A DNA stretch of 17,869 bases from the NCBI GenBank assembly GCA_964354445.1, contig CAYGZT010000029.1, positions 1 through 17,869 on the forward strand, in the 5' to 3' direction. Shown here in pieces: positions 15,558 to 17,869 of this stretch. A model generated the notes under the pieces. It was given only the letters and a program-made list of their open reading frames with translations. It was not told the DNA's origin and made no database searches. Position 1 is the stretch's first letter, and each line of letters begins with the position of its first letter. The translations under genes were made by a program, and so were the position numbers. The DNA is from CAYGZT01 sp964354445 (lineage in GTDB: Bacteria > Patescibacteriota > Minisyncoccia > UBA6257 > JAGOQP01).

Positions 15558-16670
15558 TCAGGGCCGAACAGTAGGGCCTTTAACTCCCCCAGAAAGAGGC
15601 AGGAGGCGACGACGGATGATGCGCGGAGCATTCTCCCAGACGATCTGGAATGTTTCGTTGTTGACGTTCCAGTCATCCTGCCGGCCACGGTTACCCACGT
15701 TTCCGGCAGTGCGGGAAGTGTCAAAGAGGTCATAATAATACTTCCCCTCTTCAAACACGCTTGCGGGCAAGACACCCGAAACTACGAGGTTCCGAATGAG
15801 TCTCCCCGACGGGACGACTTGTGGGCTGGCGTTGGTCACGTTGATGTCGGCGCAGGATACCAAGTTTCCCTGATACCCCATGCACGACACAAGATACGAA
15901 GTGCCATCACTGGTTGACACGCTCTGAAGCCACTTAAACGTGTCAGCTATGGTCGCAATAACCCAGTCCCGCTTATAGTACACAGGCTCTGGATTTCCGG
16001 CCAACGAGTAAGCTCGGATGGCTTGATTGAAGTAAATCAACAGCAGACCGCTGTAAACTGCTGACTGCTCGCCGTGGTTGTGCATCACGGCATGCTCGCC
16101 GTCCTGCGTCATTTCAACAACCATGGAATACCATCCGTTGGCCGTTGATGACACGAGGTCGATGTACTTTTGCTCCAGAGTCGAGAGATGGCTTTTGCCA
16201 ACCCTCTCCACAACAGCCGGATAAAAGTTCTTGACCCGAGCAGTCAGCGCGAGCATGGATACAAAGTCCTCGGAGCACGAGTTCCACTGATCTAACCCAC
16301 AGGTTGAATCCAGTCGGAAAGTGTTCTCATTGACGGCGTCAGTGAGAACATCGTTCAGATGAGCTTGTAGATTGGCATCAAGCTTGTCGCGCAACTTCCA
16401 GCCCCGAAGAGCCACAAGGTTGGCGACAAACTTCGACAACCAACCATCGCCCCAACGATACGGAGTTCCCTCCGCACAGTTGAGGTAATAGTGGTCGACC
16501 GCATCCCGAATGACCTCTGGGTCTTGGGTCAACCCAATTTGGTTGACCCAATAGTTGGCTTCGGCATTGCCGAAGTTGGCACGCTGCCACACATTCCCCA
16601 TGGGGTCCGTGCTCTGGGCCATCGCCCCAGCTGCGAACAGCACCGCCAGAGCGAACACAAGCTTTCGCAT
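15558..16670 (-). CDS. secreted protein of unknown function
   Basis: I do not recognise this 370-residue protein. It has a textbook signal peptide (MRKLVFALAVLFAAGAMA, cut before QS near residue 19) and no other membrane segment, so it should be exported. The mature part looks mostly helical, with five cysteines (65, 124, 132, 263, 273) and a striking central segment MHNHGEQSAVYSGLLLIYF (196-214). That segment recalls the helical-barrel fold of some polysaccharide lyases, but this is a loose resemblance, not an assignment. The start is the ATG at 16670, four bases after the Shine-Dalgarno GGGAGGA. It has its own strong promoter, a structured 120-base leader and a terminator, so it is a single-gene unit. 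Its expression signals differ from those of the core genes. Confidence 0.8.
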   Translation of the reverse strand: MRKLVFALAVLFAAGAMAQSTDPMGNVWQRANFGNAEANYWVNQIGLTQDPEVIRDAVDHYYLNCAEGTPYRWGDGWLSKFVANLVALRGWKLRDKLDANLQAHLNDVLTDAVNENTFRLDSTCGLDQWNSCSEDFVSMLALTARVKNFYPAVVERVGKSHLSTLEQKYIDLVSSTANGWYSMVVEMTQDGEHAVMHNHGEQSAVYSGLLLIYFNQAIRAYSLAGNPEPVYYKRDWVIATIADTFKWLQSVSTSDGTSYLVSCMGYQGNLVSCADINVTNASPQVVPSGRLIRNLVVSGVLPASVFEEGKYYYDLFDTSRTAGNVGNRGRQDDWNVNNETFQIVWENAPRIIRRRLLPLSGGVKGPTVRP

Positions 16671-16674
16671 GACA

Positions 16675-16681
16675 TCCTCCC
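16675..16681 (-). promoter_or_regulatory. strong Shine-Dalgarno of the 370-residue secreted protein gene
   Basis: GGGAGGA on the minus strand ends four bases before the ATG at 16670, fixing the start. Core genes in this window lack such sites. Confidence 0.7.
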
Positions 16682-16736
16682 AAACCCCCAGATTTTTCCA
16701 CTAGAGAGTTTCTCAACGTTAGTTCGCTACATTGCA

Positions 16737-16764
16737 CAGACACCTCGCAGTCGCAAGATGTCTG
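16737..16764 (-). promoter_or_regulatory. 12-pair leader hairpin upstream of the secreted protein gene
   Basis: In the minus-strand RNA the arms at 16753-16764 and 16737-16748 pair over all 12 positions, including three G-U pairs, with a GACU loop. The plus strand would have C-A mismatches at those three positions, which points to a structure made in minus-strand RNA. No T-run follows, so it is not a simple terminator. It sits in the middle of the 120-base leader; RNA stabilisation or regulation is inferred. Confidence 0.55.
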
Positions 16765-16797
16765 ACTGTTCAGTTATTAACTCCTGATGCTTCCTGA

Positions 16798-16826
16798 ATT
16801 ATAGCACAAAGGAGCATTTTTTTCAA
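16798..16826 (-). promoter_or_regulatory. strong sigma-70-type promoter
   Basis: On the minus strand TTGAAA (16821-16826) and an exact TATAAT (16798-16803) are spaced by 17 bases. Transcription would start near 16791 and run through the leader hairpin into the gene at 16670. It is the best promoter match in the window. Confidence 0.75.
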
Positions 16827-16835
16827 GAGTAAAAT

Positions 16836-16874
16836 AAACAAGGAAAACGCGCCCCACAAGACGATGGGGCGCGT
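16836..16874 (-). terminator. rho-independent terminator after the chimeric gene
   Basis: Arms ACGCGCCCCA/TGGGGCGCGT (16847-16856 and 16865-16874) form a ten-pair stem with an eight-base loop. On the minus strand TTTTCCTTGTTTATTTT follows. It ends the transcript of the gene that stops at 16892. Confidence 0.8.
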
Positions 16875-16891
16875 GCTAGCCAAAGAACGGT

Positions 16892-17869
16892 TTATTCGGG
16901 GAGATGCCTAGTTGACACGAGGCGAAAGGAATCAATCCGGTACTCAACCGGAGTTTGCGGGTCGGTTTCGTCCACGCCGACGACGGTAACTTCAAGCCGC
17001 ATGGGAGTTGTGTTGTCGGAAACTTTCCGAACCTCAAGGAAATGCCGGAAGTTCCATTCCGAAACGACGTCGCCGGTGTCTCCTTGAAATCCCCCGCCGC
17101 TTCCGCCCGAAATGGTGTGAAGACGCGCGCCCTCAAACCAGGACCGGTAGGTGTGAATGTGCCCATTGATGACCCATTCCACGCCGTACCTGTCAAAGAG
17201 CGGATGCAACTGCTCTCTGATGGTCATCGCCATCAGAGAATTGTTCCATCCGGCGGAACGGTTGGTGGTTCCCGGCTCATGGAAAACCGCGATCCGGAAA
17301 TCGGCTTCCTGGGCCTCGTCAGAGGCAAGAACTCTCCCTGCCCACACGGTATCCCACGAGGGCACGCGCGAATCCCGGGGGGCGGTGACGTTGAGCATGA
17401 GGAAGAAGATTCCGTCGCGCAGGAACGCGTAGTCGCCGTGCTCATCGTACGAGACAACGTAGTTCTTCTGCTTGGGGTCCCATACCCAGACATCGGCACT
17501 CGCCCACACATCGTGGTTCCCCGGCGTGCCGTACACGTTCCTCTGCCCGACCATCCGAATGAGGGAGGTCCATGTCCGCTCAAAAAGCCCAAAGTCGGCA
17601 GGTCCTGTCCATGCATCGTTATTCCAGCCGGCTGCGATGCAGACCGCAGCACCCTCGGCGATACCGACATCGTAAAATCTATTTTCGAACTTTTGTTGAA
17701 ACTTCGCCAGACCGGTACCGTCGCACATAGCCGAGGTGATTGCCACGATGCGATTATCTTTTTCAGCCAGCTCCACGAGGCATTCACCGAAGATGTCGGT
17801 GAAACTTTTCCCCACCGGCGCAGGTGCGGGCTCAATTACTGCTCCGTTCATTGTAAAAGGCCTTGTCGA
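16892..17869 (-). CDS. chimeric frame: partial DXS joined to partial metallophosphoesterase (5' end beyond window)
   Basis: The frame is open to the right edge, so the ATG at 17851 need not be the start. Numbering from that ATG, residues 1-75 match the pyrimidine-domain start of 1-deoxy-D-xylulose-5-phosphate synthase: SFTDIFGECLVELAEKDNRI, TSAMCDGTGLAKF and the catalytic-Glu motif YDVGIAEGAAVCIAAG. From Trp76 (about 17626) the sequence turns into a calcineurin-like metallophosphoesterase with GTPGNHD (108-114), FHEPG (His191) and NGHIHTYRS (229-237). The DXS part stops before the rest of its domain, and the phosphoesterase lacks the leading DxH and GD metal motifs. Each half alone should be inactive. 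A terminator follows. It may be a deletion fusion, a pseudogene or an assembly chimera; the two family matches are strong, the biology is not. Confidence 0.7.
   Translation of the reverse strand, partial: STRPFTMNGAVIEPAPAPVGKSFTDIFGECLVELAEKDNRIVAITSAMCDGTGLAKFQQKFENRFYDVGIAEGAAVCIAAGWNNDAWTGPADFGLFERTWTSLIRMVGQRNVYGTPGNHDVWASADVWVWDPKQKNYVVSYDEHGDYAFLRDGIFFLMLNVTAPRDSRVPSWDTVWAGRVLASDEAQEADFRIAVFHEPGTTNRSAGWNNSLMAMTIREQLHPLFDRYGVEWVINGHIHTYRSWFEGARLHTISGGSGGGFQGDTGDVVSEWNFRHFLEVRKVSDNTTPMRLEVTVVGVDETDPQTPVEYRIDSFRLVSTRHLPE

Noticed and set aside
1..17869. tRNA genes, CRISPR arrays, insertion sequences, prophage, attachment sites
   Set aside because: No cloverleaf-like segment, regularly spaced repeats, transposase, integrase or phage protein was seen on either strand.

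Overview
This window most likely comes from a Patescibacteria (candidate phyla radiation) genome, probably a parcubacterium. The reasons are tightly packed, minimally spaced core genes, almost no Shine-Dalgarno sequences in front of them, TGA used as an ordinary stop (secD, ftsZ, so not the recoded Gracilibacteria/SR1 code), a B12-dependent ribonucleotide reductase, and a large secreted protein with the Cys-containing WSSxN Ig-like modules common in parcubacterial surface proteins. This is inference from gene content; no marker phylogeny was possible. Both edges cut through genes (secF on the left, a dxs-like reading frame on the right), so the window may be a whole short contig.

Positions 1-11148 hold one long co-directional minus-strand block. 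In transcription order it is lepB, hisS, a HIT protein, rpsU, yqeY, ybeY, ftsA, ftsZ, a class II ribonucleotide reductase (nrdJ), secD and secF. It joins protein export (signal peptidase I, SecDF), translation and RNA maturation (HisRS, S21, YqeY, YbeY), cell division (FtsA, FtsZ) and deoxynucleotide supply. Most gaps are under 100 bases. Two gaps carry short unassigned frames, one before nrdJ and one before secD. FtsZ has an exceptionally Arg/Lys-rich N-terminal tail.

At about 11.15-11.21 kb two divergent promoters overlap: lepB leaves on the minus strand and pth (peptidyl-tRNA hydrolase) on the plus strand. pth is the only confident plus-strand gene. The 11760-12196 stretch holds a putative small minus-strand membrane-anchored or lipoprotein-like gene with its own promoter and a strong ribosome binding site, but a terminator-like hairpin lies inside its reading frame.

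From 12197 to the right edge the content is accessory and surface-directed: a 1078-residue secreted multidomain (Ig/FN3/NEW3/PKD-like) protein, a 370-residue secreted protein of unknown function with a strong promoter, a 12-bp leader hairpin and a good Shine-Dalgarno, and a reading frame open at the right edge. That last frame fuses a piece of 1-deoxyxylulose-5-phosphate synthase to a metallophosphoesterase lacking its first metal motifs. Minus-strand terminators follow the last two of these genes. The fusion is the strangest object in the window; a misassembly or a deletion pseudogene must be excluded before it is treated as biology. No tRNA, rRNA, CRISPR array, insertion sequence or phage gene was seen.
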